In this document: in pieces, positions 31,982 through 41,183 of the stretch
Numbering within the stretch: position 1 is the first letter of the stretch
Layout: every line of letters begins with the position of its first letter
From: Treponema sp.
GTDB lineage: Bacteria; Spirochaetota; Spirochaetia; Treponematales; Breznakiellaceae
Reading direction: 5' to 3'
Assembly (NCBI GenBank): GCA_031276295.1
Contig: JAISNI010000191.1
Coordinates: forward strand, 1-41,291
DNA: 41,291 nucleotides
Made by a program: the position numbers and the translations under genes
Notes under the pieces: generated by a model
Databases searched by the model: none
Told to the model about the DNA's origin: nothing
What the model saw: the letters and a program-made list of their open reading frames with translations, nothing else

Positions 31982-34117
31982 TCATGCCCCGCCGTCCTCG
32001 TACTGCAAACGGTAGAGCCCCGCGTAGAGGCCGTTCCGGCGTATAAGCTCGTCGTGCCTGCCCGCTTCCGCGACACGGCCGTCCGAGAGGACCAGGATAC
32101 GGTCGGCATGGCGTATGGTGGAAAGCCGGTGGGCTATCACAATTGAAGTACGGCCCGCAAGTATACGCTGCATCCCAAGCCGGATAGACCGCTCGGTCTC
32201 GGTGTCTATGGAACTGGTAGCCTCGTCCAGGATCACGATGGCGGGATTGTGGGCTATAACACGGGCAAAACTGATAAGCTGGCGCTGACCAGAAGAGATA
32301 TTCGCAGCGCCCTCCGACAGCCGCGTCCGGTAGCCGTCCTTAAGCCCCGCGATAAAATCATGGGCATAGACCGCCCGGGCGGCTTCTTCAATTTCCCGCT
32401 CGGAAAGCGGAAGGCCCAGGCATATATTCTCCGCCACGGTGCCGGAGAAAAGAAACACATCCTGCAGCACCGGCAAGGCCGCACGGCGCAGTTCGTCCAG
32501 GGGAATATCCGTGATGGGAATGCCGTCAAGGAGTATCCGGCCCCTGTCGATATCCCACAGGCGGGCAAGCACATTGGTAATGGTTGTTTTACCCGCTCCG
32601 GTATAGCCCACAATAGCGGCCGTTTCGCCCGGTTCCAGGGAAAAACTTAAACCTTTAAGAATCTCCTCGCCCCTTTTATAGGAAAAGTGGACATCCTCAA
32701 ATACTATGCCCCCCTTTACCGGCCCTTCAATCTTCCGTATTCCCCTGTTGGGGATAGTCTCATCGGTATCGAGAAGCTGGAAGACACGCTCGCCTCCTGC
32801 CATAGCGGACTGGAGGAGGGTATACTTTTCGGCTATATCCTTAACCGGGTTATAGAATATGCCTATAAGGTTGATAAAGGCGATAAGTACCCCCAGTGAA
32901 AGCGAAAGGTCCAAGACCATCACGCCGCCTACCGTGATAACCGCGGCAACCGTTACCACCGAAAGCCATTCCACCAGGGGCCTGAACGTGGCAAAAACGT
33001 ACATCTCGGCCAGATTCGCATCCAGAAGTTCCCGGTTTCTTACGGCAAATTCCTTTGTGCTCTTCTTTTCCCCCAGGAAGAGCTGTACAACCTGCACACC
33101 GGAAAGCCGCTCCGAAAGAAAGGCATTGACGCGGGAAGAGGCCGTCCGCTGCCGCCTGAAAGCGTCCCGCGCCCGTATCCGGCTTACGGCGGTAATACCC
33201 AATACCGGCGGTATGGTGATCAAGGTAACGAGGGCAAGCCGGTGGGAGAGGATAAAAAGAGTGATAAAGACGCCGGCCATAACGGAAATGTCCTTGAGGA
33301 AGGCCGCCAGCACCGAGGTAAAGAACTCGTTAATGGTTTCTACATCTCCTGTAAGACGGGTAACGAGGCGGCCCACCGGATGACGGGAAAGAAAACTCGT
33401 GGATTGATCCGCGGTTTTCCTGAAAAGCTCAAGCCGTATATCCTTCATCACTTCCTGACCTATACGGGTTGTTGCCCAGACCTGTACAAAGCTAAAGAGA
33501 AACACAAAACAGAGAATAAAGAGGAGGGAAATAACGGCCCTGATAATAAAAGCAATATCATGGGAACGTATAAGGGTGATTTCGGATACCGGCAGCGCGG
33601 ACAGATCGGCGCGCCTGATTGCCGCATATCCCCCCTCCCTGATAAATAAACCGGGGCGGCCGTTCATCAGCGCCTCAAATTCTTCCCGCCGCTCTCCTTC
33701 ACAGGGAAAGGCATACCATTCCTCTTCAGGCAGTATACCCTTTGATACAAGCTCCCGTTCCGCCGCTCCTGATATTCCGGCATCCTGATTCCGGGGCAGC
33801 AGGAGGAAGGCGCCTATACGCCGGGCCTCGTCCGATTTCAGGAATCGTTCGACGGCGCTTATGCTTTGCGCGTCAAGATTATCTTTTTCTTTTTGAAACG
33901 CATCCATATCAACGGTGATAAAACGGGCCATGATAGCGCCGTCAATAACGCGCTGGGTAAGGACCGGAATAGAAAGCTCTCCCAGGGTAGAAAAGATGAG
34001 GGCGCAGAGGGTAAAAAAGACGAGGAGCCGATGGGGTTTCAGGTAAGAAAGGATACGCCTGACTATACCGCTGTCGTATCCTTTAACCACCTCTTCGGTC
34101 TCAAAGTACTCAGACAC
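31982..34117 (-). CDS. ABC exporter half-transporter with large extracytoplasmic insert (BmrD/YheH-like)
   Basis: The 711-residue protein fuses a type IV ABC transmembrane domain to an ATPase domain. Walker A is GYTGAGKTT, the signature is an altered ISSGQRQLISFARV, Walker B is IVILDEATSSID with the catalytic Glu, and the H-loop is IVIAHRLST. Between the first (about 31-54) and second (about 188-212) membrane helices lie about 120 hydrophilic residues where most exporters have about 20. I chose the GTG at 34117 because GGAGG lies six bases before it. It overlaps the upstream half-transporter gene by eight bases. The pair is probably a heterodimeric exporter of drugs, lipids or peptides; the substrate is unknown. 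Confidence 0.9.
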   Translation of the reverse strand: MSEYFETEEVVKGYDSGIVRRILSYLKPHRLLVFFTLCALIFSTLGELSIPVLTQRVIDGAIMARFITVDMDAFQKEKDNLDAQSISAVERFLKSDEARRIGAFLLLPRNQDAGISGAAERELVSKGILPEEEWYAFPCEGERREEFEALMNGRPGLFIREGGYAAIRRADLSALPVSEITLIRSHDIAFIIRAVISLLFILCFVFLFSFVQVWATTRIGQEVMKDIRLELFRKTADQSTSFLSRHPVGRLVTRLTGDVETINEFFTSVLAAFLKDISVMAGVFITLFILSHRLALVTLITIPPVLGITAVSRIRARDAFRRQRTASSRVNAFLSERLSGVQVVQLFLGEKKSTKEFAVRNRELLDANLAEMYVFATFRPLVEWLSVVTVAAVITVGGVMVLDLSLSLGVLIAFINLIGIFYNPVKDIAEKYTLLQSAMAGGERVFQLLDTDETIPNRGIRKIEGPVKGGIVFEDVHFSYKRGEEILKGLSFSLEPGETAAIVGYTGAGKTTITNVLARLWDIDRGRILLDGIPITDIPLDELRRAALPVLQDVFLFSGTVAENICLGLPLSEREIEEAARAVYAHDFIAGLKDGYRTRLSEGAANISSGQRQLISFARVIAHNPAIVILDEATSSIDTETERSIRLGMQRILAGRTSIVIAHRLSTIRHADRILVLSDGRVAEAGRHDELIRRNGLYAGLYRLQYEDGGA

Positions 34118-35945
34118 CGCCGCCCTCCTTGGACAAGACATCCCGGGAGGGGCCCTCTTCCAGCCGCTGTAGGGCCGCCGTGCGGGCGTAGAAACCTCCC
34201 GCATTGATAAGCTCGTCGGGACTGCCGTATTCCGCAATACCGCCTCCGTCAAGTACCAGCACTTTATCGGCATGGTACAGCGTGGAAACCCGATGGGAAA
34301 TGATTATCATGGTGGTATGCAAACCTTGCCGAAGCCGCTCCCGCCGCTCATCCATCAACCCCGAAAGGACACGCTTTTCGGTTTCCGCGTCAACCGCAGA
34401 AAGGGAATCGTCCAGGATAAGGAATTCGCCCCTGCCGGTAAGCGCCCGCGCAACGGCAACCCGCTGTTTCTGCCCGCCTGAAAGGGTAAGCCCCCGCTCG
34501 CCTATGAGGGTATCCCACCCCTCCCTGAATTCCCGAAGATCACGGTCTATTGCCGAAAGTTCCGCGGCCTTCTCGATCAGGGCCTCGTCGGTTTTCCCCT
34601 CTTCCAAACCGTAAGCGATATTGTTTTTTATCGAATCTGAAAAGAGGTAGCTGTCCTGGGGGCTGACGGAGAAGAGCTTCCGCAGTTCCGAAAGGTCCCA
34701 GTCCCGCACATCAACACCGAATACCCGTACCGTTCCCGGAGGGGGATCGATAATCCGCATAAAGGTCTTGATGAGGCTTGATTTCCCGGAACCGGTACGG
34801 CCAAGTATCCCCACTATTTCCCCCTGCCCTATGGCAAGATTGACATCCTTAAGGGCAGATGCCCCGCCCGGATATTCAAAACTGAGATGCCGCACTTCAA
34901 TGGCGGGAACGGGCTTTTCAGGCGGGGGGACGGGTACGGACGATGGAATGTAGGGATTTTCGGGTGAAACTATAGCCGGCTTAATACCCATAATCTCGTT
35001 GATCCGGCCAAGACTTACCGCCCCACGCTGTATAAGATTCACCATAAAACCCGCGCCTATTAAAGGCCATATCAGCATCTGAAAATAGCGGAACAGGGCT
35101 ACAAGCTCCCCCGCCGTCATGTATGAATTTACAACCCGAATACCTCCCGCGAGGAGCAGGATAAGGCTTGTTAAACCGGAAAGAAATTCTATCAGCGGGA
35201 AGAAAAAGCCGTAGAGCTTAACCAGGTCCATGTTGGCTCTGCGGTAATCATCATTGGTATCGGCAAATTTTTTGATAAACCACCATTCCTTGACAAAGGA
35301 CTTAACTACCCGTATGCCGGCAAAAGTTTCCTGTACCGTATCGCTCATGGCGGAATAGGTTTCCTGGGCTTTACGGAACTTGTTTCCCACCAGGTTCCCG
35401 AACAGGAGGATGAGCAGGGTTATGAAGGGCAAAGGGATAACGGCAAAGGCGGCGGTCCGGGCATCCTCCATAAAAATTATAATGATGATTGAAGCTGCCA
35501 TGATGGTACCATCGACCAGGGCAACAAGGCCCATACCTAGGGCGTTCCTCACGGCACTGAGATCGTTGGTCGCCCGCGCCATAAGATCGCCTATCTTATT
35601 CTTCTGATAAAAGTCATACGAGAGGGTAAGGAGGTGTTCAAAAAGCCTGTCCCGCATTTCCGCTTCAATGCGACGTGAAGAGCCGTGAATAAAATAACGC
35701 CAGAGAAAACGGCCCAATGCAATAACGGCCATAGTCCCAACCATTGCCCCGGCGTAAAGCAGTATCGCCTGCCATGTAAAATTGCCCGATACAATCAGAT
35801 CTATGGCTCTGCGCATAAACTGAGGGATGATCACCTGTCCCGCATCCACCACCACCAGGCAGAAAAACCCGATTATATAATATCGCCTGTACCGGGAAAG
35901 ATAGGGTAAGATAGTTCTGAATTCCTTGAATGATATTTTTGACAT
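34110..35945 (-). CDS. ABC exporter half-transporter with degenerate catalytic site (BmrC/YheI-like)
   Basis: The 611-residue partner has six membrane helices, then Walker A GRTGSGKSS, Q-loop SVSPQDSYLFS, canonical signature LSGGQKQRVAVARAL, and Walker B FLILDDSLSAVD in which Asp replaces the catalytic Glu, with H-loop IIISHRVST. A canonical signature paired with a non-catalytic Walker B, combined with the opposite arrangement in the next gene, is the pattern of heterodimeric exporters such as BmrCD and TM287/288. The start at 35945 lies one base after the stop of the preceding gene; an upstream start would overlap it by 50 bases. The ribosome binding site is weak, so coupling is likely. Confidence 0.92.
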   Translation of the reverse strand: MSKISFKEFRTILPYLSRYRRYYIIGFFCLVVVDAGQVIIPQFMRRAIDLIVSGNFTWQAILLYAGAMVGTMAVIALGRFLWRYFIHGSSRRIEAEMRDRLFEHLLTLSYDFYQKNKIGDLMARATNDLSAVRNALGMGLVALVDGTIMAASIIIIIFMEDARTAAFAVIPLPFITLLILLFGNLVGNKFRKAQETYSAMSDTVQETFAGIRVVKSFVKEWWFIKKFADTNDDYRRANMDLVKLYGFFFPLIEFLSGLTSLILLLAGGIRVVNSYMTAGELVALFRYFQMLIWPLIGAGFMVNLIQRGAVSLGRINEIMGIKPAIVSPENPYIPSSVPVPPPEKPVPAIEVRHLSFEYPGGASALKDVNLAIGQGEIVGILGRTGSGKSSLIKTFMRIIDPPPGTVRVFGVDVRDWDLSELRKLFSVSPQDSYLFSDSIKNNIAYGLEEGKTDEALIEKAAELSAIDRDLREFREGWDTLIGERGLTLSGGQKQRVAVARALTGRGEFLILDDSLSAVDAETEKRVLSGLMDERRERLRQGLHTTMIIISHRVSTLYHADKVLVLDGGGIAEYGSPDELINAGGFYARTAALQRLEEGPSRDVLSKEGGGV

Positions 35946-35946
35946 T

Positions 35947-36765
35947 TCAGAGTGTTTTCTTGGCGACGGCTTCTTCCTGTTTTTTCGTATCGGTTTCAAG
36001 TTTTGCCGACCAAATATCCAGCTTTTTTTTCACAATCTCCGCTTCTTCACGCTCGCCCATAAGCACATGTATACGCCTTAACGCATTGAGAAAATGAATA
36101 CCGGCCTTAAAATCGTCGGTACGGTTAGTGGAAAGCTCGTATTTTTCACGGTAACGATCCGCAGCCTGCGCCAAGAGTTTCTTTATCAGCCTAAGATGGT
36201 ATACCGTCGGTTCATAATCAGGTGAACGCGGATCGGTATTACCAACGGCGGCCTTGAGATTAAAGACATTCTTTGCTACCGCGGCAAAACGGCCTTCAAG
36301 TTCTACAAAAGTCCATTTCCATTTGGTATTATCACCATAGGCATTCTCAAGAAGCTGCAAGGTAAACCCCATCTTCCGTACTAAAAGATACCGGCGTTCC
36401 GCATTAACCGATTCTATCAGGGCCAGTTTTTCTTCATAATCGGTATAGGCGGCATCGACCAGATTACTTACTATCCCTTCAAGGTAAATAACACTTTTAT
36501 AGAGTGATTTTCTCCCCTCGTTAAGTGCGTCTTCATTTTTTACTTTCAACATGGACTGTGATATACCGTTCACTATAATATAGTGGGAAGTAATGTTAAG
36601 CATATCATCTACCAGGGTAAGCTGCTTAAGGGCTGCGTTGGCAGGATCCTGCTTTATTGCCATAAGGATAATCTTTTCCCGTTTAAGAATAGCTTCAATT
36701 ACATCAATACAACCTTTAATTTTTTCTTTATATTGACTCTTCTCCTCGGTAGAGATCTTTGCCAT
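35947..36765 (-). CDS. Hypothetical helical protein, spirochaete type
   Basis: I do not recognise a named family. The 272-residue product is mostly helical and charged, with no signal peptide or membrane helix: it opens MAKISTEEKSQYKEKIKGCI, has QLTLVDDMLNITSHYIIVNG in the middle, KKLLAQAADRYREKYELSTN later, and a coiled-coil C-terminus (EEAEIVKKKLDIWSAKLETD). GGAG lies six bases before the ATG and the start is in the recN stop region (3-base gap). It ends one base before the ABC half-transporter gene. Its place in the run suggests co-expression with recN and the exporter, without saying what it does. Confidence 0.8.
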   Translation of the reverse strand: MAKISTEEKSQYKEKIKGCIDVIEAILKREKIILMAIKQDPANAALKQLTLVDDMLNITSHYIIVNGISQSMLKVKNEDALNEGRKSLYKSVIYLEGIVSNLVDAAYTDYEEKLALIESVNAERRYLLVRKMGFTLQLLENAYGDNTKWKWTFVELEGRFAAVAKNVFNLKAAVGNTDPRSPDYEPTVYHLRLIKKLLAQAADRYREKYELSTNRTDDFKAGIHFLNALRRIHVLMGEREEAEIVKKKLDIWSAKLETDTKKQEEAVAKKTL

Positions 36766-36767
36766 AC

Positions 36768-38528
36768 CTAACTCCGTCCATATTTTGCCAATAATTCACC
36801 CGCATGGGCAAGGGCCGCGGAACCGGCATCCCCTGAAAGCATCCTGGCTATCTCCTGCCGCCGTTCGTTCTTCCCTAAATTTGATACACTCGTCATCGTG
36901 CGCTCTCCCTCGCTGTATTTTGCTACCTTGAAATGATTATCGGCACGAACGGCGATACTGGCAAGATGGGTAACACAGAATATCTGCTTAACCTGTCCTA
37001 TCCGGTAGAGGTATTCCCCAACGGAAAGCGCCACCTCCCCGCCTATCCCCGTATCTATCTCGTCAAAAACAAGCGTCTCGGCGGAAGCATCCCTGCCTGC
37101 GGCATCCGTACCGCACAGCACGGTTTTAATTGCCAGCATAACACGGGAAAGTTCCCCGCCCGACGCAATCCGGGCCAGTTCCTTCATAGGCTCCCCCAGA
37201 TTTGCGGATATGAGGAATTCAATGTCGTCGGCGCCCCAGGGCCCGCAGACAAAATTACCGGTTTTCAGGCCGCCCCCGCAGGAACCCTGAACTTCCGTTT
37301 CCTGTTTACCCTTCTGGAGTACCGATGCGGAAAATTGGGCATCGGGCATACCCAGATACCTGAGAATCCCGGTGATGCCCGTACTCAGCCGCCGCGAACC
37401 TTCCTGCCGCTTGGAGCTGAGGGACAAAGCCCTCGAAACAAGATCCTTCTCCAGTACCGCAATTTCCGACTTCAGCTTTTCACGGTTTTCCTCCGCCCCC
37501 CTCAATGTCTCCATCTCGGCTTCCGCCCGCGCCCTGTAGGCAAGGACGGCTTCTTCAGCATCACCCGAAGTTGAGCCTGAATACTTTTTCTTCAGCCTGA
37601 AAAGCAGGGCAAGCCGTTCTTCCACTTCTTCAAGCCGTTCGGGATCGTAGCGGAGGCCGTCGCGGTACGATCTGAATTCCTCCGAGATATCTTCCGCCTC
37701 GTAGTACATATCCTCCATGCGGCTGAAAAGTGATGAAAGCGATGCATCTATAGACACGGCATTTTCCATAGATGTACGGGCCTTACGCGCAAGGCTCAAC
37801 ACCGAACTATCCCCCTCAAAAAGGGCCTGGGCCGCATTATTCACCTGCGAGGCCAGCTTTTCAAAATCGCCCAAACGCTGGGCCTCTACCTCAAGTTCTC
37901 TACTTTCACCGCTTTTTACCCCGGCCTTGTCTATCTCTTCTACCGCATAGCTTAATATTTCAAGCCTCGTGTCCCGGTCCCGCTCGGAATTGACGGATGC
38001 TTCCAGTATCTTTCTTTTTTCCGAAAGTTCCAGAAAGATACGGTTAAAGGCTAGGGCTTCTTCCTCAAGACCCGTGAATTTATCCAGATACTTCCGGTGC
38101 GTTTCCTTTCTCATCAGGGTTTCGTGGCTGTGCTGGCCGTGCAGATCGAAGAGCATGGACATAAACTCCTGCAAATCCGAACGCGTTACCGGGATACTCT
38201 GTATAAAAATAGAACCCCGCCCCGATGTTTTAATGGTACGCCTGATGATGATCTGTCCGTCCTCAATTTCAATGTCCCGTACCTTGAGCCATTCCAGCGC
38301 TTCCGTATGGCTGCCGTTCACCGATACGACGGCCTGAACACCGGCCTCGTCGCAGCCGGTACGGATCACATCAACATCGGACTTGGCGCCCAGCAGAAAA
38401 CTTAAAGCCCCTACAATAATAGATTTTCCGGCGCCGGTTTCTCCGGTCAAAACATTAAAACCGCCTTCAAACGATATACTCACACTTTCAATAAGGGCAT
38501 AATTTTTAATCGTCAACTCTTCAAGCAT
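36768..38528 (-). CDS. recN: DNA repair protein RecN
   Basis: RecN is an SMC-like ATPase acting early in double-strand break repair. The 586-residue sequence has Walker A GETGAGKS at 29-36, the RecN pattern LEELTIKNYALIESVSISFE at the start, FDLHGQHSHETLMRKETHRK after the head, long central coiled coils, and a C-terminal signature SGGELSRVMLAIKTVL with Walker B TLVFDEIDTGIGG. GGGGAG lies six bases before the ATG, which is inside the last codons of nadK (eight-base overlap). The neighbour arrangement nadK-recN is common in bacteria. Confidence 0.97.
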   Translation of the reverse strand: MLEELTIKNYALIESVSISFEGGFNVLTGETGAGKSIIVGALSFLLGAKSDVDVIRTGCDEAGVQAVVSVNGSHTEALEWLKVRDIEIEDGQIIIRRTIKTSGRGSIFIQSIPVTRSDLQEFMSMLFDLHGQHSHETLMRKETHRKYLDKFTGLEEEALAFNRIFLELSEKRKILEASVNSERDRDTRLEILSYAVEEIDKAGVKSGESRELEVEAQRLGDFEKLASQVNNAAQALFEGDSSVLSLARKARTSMENAVSIDASLSSLFSRMEDMYYEAEDISEEFRSYRDGLRYDPERLEEVEERLALLFRLKKKYSGSTSGDAEEAVLAYRARAEAEMETLRGAEENREKLKSEIAVLEKDLVSRALSLSSKRQEGSRRLSTGITGILRYLGMPDAQFSASVLQKGKQETEVQGSCGGGLKTGNFVCGPWGADDIEFLISANLGEPMKELARIASGGELSRVMLAIKTVLCGTDAAGRDASAETLVFDEIDTGIGGEVALSVGEYLYRIGQVKQIFCVTHLASIAVRADNHFKVAKYSEGERTMTSVSNLGKNERRQEIARMLSGDAGSAALAHAGELLAKYGRS

Positions 38529-39492
38529 GGGAAGCTCCCCTCCCCTCTGTATCTAAAGAACCGTATCCGCCGGGAATACCGAACCAGTTCAGTTTGGTAA
38601 GAAGAGCGGTATAAAAAGCCTCGCGGCCTGATGCGATAAGCCCTGCCTGGTAGGATGCCTTTTTAATATAAATCCTGTCCAACGGTTCGAGGGGTTCGGT
38701 TATCTGGCCGTCTACCGTCAGTAATACCCCGCTCCGCTGCACGGCTTCTATCTCGACAATAACGGTTTCCCAGGCGGGAACCACGACGGGCCGGTTGGAG
38801 AGGGTAAAGGGGCAGATAGGATTAATAATGAAGGCTTCCATTTCAGGATCGAGGATAGGGCCGCCGGCCGCTACCGAATATGCGGTTGAACCGGTTGGCG
38901 TGGATACAATAAGGCCGTCGGAACGGTAACTGCCCAGCCTGATATGCTCATACCGGCGGGAGGCCCCCGGCTCTGCCCCGGCAGTAAAGGCCGTCTCGGA
39001 ACTGACCTGAAGGTGGATGATCTTGGCTATGCCCGAAGCGGATATCACCGCGTCGTTAAGACAAGAGCCCTGAAGGACAGTTCTCCCCCCGCGTTCAACC
39101 CTCAGTTCCAGCATAAGCCGCCGGGAAAGGGGCGCCTTTCCCACAAGCCAGGTCTCAAATACCGTTTCCCAATCATCGGGGGGAACTGCAGCAATAAAGC
39201 CCAAGGTTCCCAGGTTAAGCGGCAGGATGGGTACGCCCAGAGGCGCCATGGTCCGTGCGGTATAGAGTACGGTCCCATCCCCGCCCAGGCTAAAGGCAAT
39301 ATCGTAACCTTCTTGAGTGCTGAAGTCCGGCCTGCCTGCAAAGGTAAACGCATGAACCTCAATGCCCATTCCGTTAAGCCTCGCCGTAATATTCTCTCCT
39401 ATACGGGCTGCGTTTGTTTTATAAAGGTTGATAAAGAGAAGCGCCTTCAGCGCTTTCGTTTCCGTCTGCCTGTCGGGAGAAAAATCGACCAT
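38521..39492 (-). CDS. nadK: NAD kinase
   Basis: The enzyme phosphorylates NAD to NADP. The 323-residue protein has the GGDGT motif at 70-74 (SLGGDGTVLYTAR), followed by LPLNLGTLGFIA, the NDAVIS segment and the substrate-binding SDGLIVSTPTGSTAYSVAAG, all family hallmarks. The C-terminal WFGIPGGYGSLDTEGRGASHA tail is extended and partly low-complexity. GGAG lies six bases before the ATG. It lies 12 bases after the DegT-like gene and overlaps recN by eight bases. Confidence 0.97.
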   Translation of the reverse strand: MVDFSPDRQTETKALKALLFINLYKTNAARIGENITARLNGMGIEVHAFTFAGRPDFSTQEGYDIAFSLGGDGTVLYTARTMAPLGVPILPLNLGTLGFIAAVPPDDWETVFETWLVGKAPLSRRLMLELRVERGGRTVLQGSCLNDAVISASGIAKIIHLQVSSETAFTAGAEPGASRRYEHIRLGSYRSDGLIVSTPTGSTAYSVAAGGPILDPEMEAFIINPICPFTLSNRPVVVPAWETVIVEIEAVQRSGVLLTVDGQITEPLEPLDRIYIKKASYQAGLIASGREAFYTALLTKLNWFGIPGGYGSLDTEGRGASHA

Positions 39493-39504
39493 GTATCACT
39501 CCGT

Positions 39505-40527
39505 TCAGGGAAGGGTCATAATAAGTTTTGAAACCCTTTCAATTTCCGCCGCCCCCAGGCGGGGATAGATTGGAAAGAGAACCGTACGCAAAGAAAGGGA
39601 ATAACTTTCGGGATAGAATGCCGGAAGGGCCTCGCCTATTCCCTCAATGCTGTTTTCAAAGGCGCTTTCCACTACGATTTCCTTACGTTTTGCATAGGCT
39701 TTTACATCCTTTAAGCCCGTTTCAAGGATAAGAGGGAAGGCATAGTTATTGTATTCTCCCTGGTTTATAAAACGCTTATGGCGTGTACGCAGGCTGGATT
39801 GGGTATAGACCTGGGCAATTTCCCTGCGCTTTTCAAGATTTCTGGCTGCTTCCTTGAATTGGATCACCGCCATTGCCGCGTTCATATCCGCAAGACAGTA
39901 TTCAGGCGGAATCCCTCCCAGGTTCCGAAGCATCGAAGACTCACGCCTGTTCGCCGCATAAAGCAAGGCGCCGCCCCCTGCCGTAAGCATATCCCTTTCT
40001 TCCAGCCCCAAAATAGTAAAAACCGCAGAAGTTTCCGTTTTATCTTCGTTCCGGGGAGTACCGTAACTCTGGGAGCAATCTTCAATCACCGGAAGACCTA
40101 ATGCCGCAATACCGGCGGTATCCGGCACAAAACCCAGCGCATGATGAAGCGCTATACACCGCGGAGGCGGCTCCCCCTGAAATACGGTTTCGATAGTCTC
40201 GCGGCCTATCACCGGTTGGGAAGGAAGCACGTCACAGAATACCGGTTTTAACCGTAAATCCTCAATAACCCGAATATAGTATTGGGGAGAAAGGGCGGAA
40301 ATAAGTACACCTTGCCCCTCTTCAAGATTCAGGGCTTTCAGCGCAAAATAAAGGGCAATCGCAGGACTCCGCAAGGCCAAACAGAAATCAAAACCGATAT
40401 GTTCTTTTGCAATTTGAATCAAAAACCGCGCCTGTTCGCCGGGCCCTATCCTATCTTCCACCATCGCGGTTAAAACAGCATCCATTTCTTTCCGTCTAAT
40501 GGTAGGAGAATAGACCTCTATCTTCAT
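39505..40527 (-). CDS. DegT/DnrJ/EryC1-like protein lacking the PLP lysine
   Basis: The 340-residue product has the fold-type-I layout of DegT-family sugar aminotransferases: GPGEQARF near the start, LPVIEDCSQSYGTPR (the Asp that contacts PLP, D150) and LTAGGGALLYAANR in the place of the usual T-GEGG. The residue aligned with the Schiff-base Lys is R178 (LEERDMLTAGGG), and the normal SGT of the phosphate pocket reads SPA (54-56). It is therefore probably not an active aminotransferase. The start was taken at the ATG at 40527, since the frame upstream offers only a TTG. It lies between cheW and nadK. Function unknown; regulatory or structural roles are possible. Confidence 0.75.
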   Translation of the reverse strand: MKIEVYSPTIRRKEMDAVLTAMVEDRIGPGEQARFLIQIAKEHIGFDFCLALRSPAIALYFALKALNLEEGQGVLISALSPQYYIRVIEDLRLKPVFCDVLPSQPVIGRETIETVFQGEPPPRCIALHHALGFVPDTAGIAALGLPVIEDCSQSYGTPRNEDKTETSAVFTILGLEERDMLTAGGGALLYAANRRESSMLRNLGGIPPEYCLADMNAAMAVIQFKEAARNLEKRREIAQVYTQSSLRTRHKRFINQGEYNNYAFPLILETGLKDVKAYAKRKEIVVESAFENSIEGIGEALPAFYPESYSLSLRTVLFPIYPRLGAAEIERVSKLIMTLP

Positions 40528-40548
40528 TTCTCTAACAACAAACAACTG

Positions 40549-41019
40549 CTATCTATGGAATTCAGCAATTTTCTGCAATTCTTTGGGATTAAAAAGGTCC
40601 CGTATATCCAGAATGATAAGATACCCCTTTTCCTGTCGTACCACTCCCTTGATGTATTCAGAACCGATGCCGCTAACCATCTGAGGCGGAGGCTGAATGT
40701 CCTCTTTTTCGATGGTAACTACCCTGGAAACCCTGTCGATTATAACCCCCAATTTCATGCCATCTATATCCAGTATGATAAAACCGGAGAGTAATTCGTC
40801 ATCTTCCGAATTCAAAACCCTTTTTAAATGAAAACGCCGGTGTAAATTAATAATAGGAATAATTTCACTTCTTAAATTGAAAATTCCCTCCACATACGAA
40901 GGAGCATTGGGAATTGCCCTGATATCCTGGACCCGGACTATCTCTTTAACATCCATTATATTAATACCGTACAGTTCTTCGCCAAGCTGAAACGTTACTA
41001 ATTGATTTGCATCAGCCAT
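40549..41019 (-). CDS. cheW: Chemotaxis coupling protein CheW
   Basis: CheW links methyl-accepting chemoreceptors to the kinase CheA. The 156-residue protein matches the family: QLVTFQLGEELYGINIMDVK at the start, EIVRVQDIRAIPNAPSYVEG, IFNLRSEIIPIINLHRRF (receptor-contact region) and a second barrel with GVIIDRVSRVVTIEKEDIQP. GGGG lies seven bases before the ATG at 41019; an in-frame start 12 codons earlier is less likely. It appears to head the run running through the DegT-like gene, nadK, recN and the ABC pair. Other chemotaxis genes are not in the window. Confidence 0.96.
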   Translation of the reverse strand: MADANQLVTFQLGEELYGINIMDVKEIVRVQDIRAIPNAPSYVEGIFNLRSEIIPIINLHRRFHLKRVLNSEDDELLSGFIILDIDGMKLGVIIDRVSRVVTIEKEDIQPPPQMVSGIGSEYIKGVVRQEKGYLIILDIRDLFNPKELQKIAEFHR

Positions 41020-41059
41020 ATCAAAACCCCTTTTTATACCAAGGTTATAACCCATTTAT

Positions 41060-41096
41060 ATTATACTTTATACTACAAAGTTTTTTCAAGGGTCAA
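41060..41096 (-). promoter_or_regulatory. Overlapping sigma-70-type promoters before cheW
   Basis: On the minus strand TTGAAA (41084-41089) with TATAAT (41060-41065), and TTGACC (41091-41096) with TATAAA (41067-41072), each have 18-base spacing. Either would give a leader of about 30 to 45 nt to the ATG at 41019. Confidence 0.6.
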
Positions 41097-41183
41097 TAAG
41101 ACAAAAAAATTCAGCAAAACTCATTGCTTTTTCTCTTGGCGCTATCATTGTTCAGAAACGGTCTGATCTCAAAATAAAAAAAA

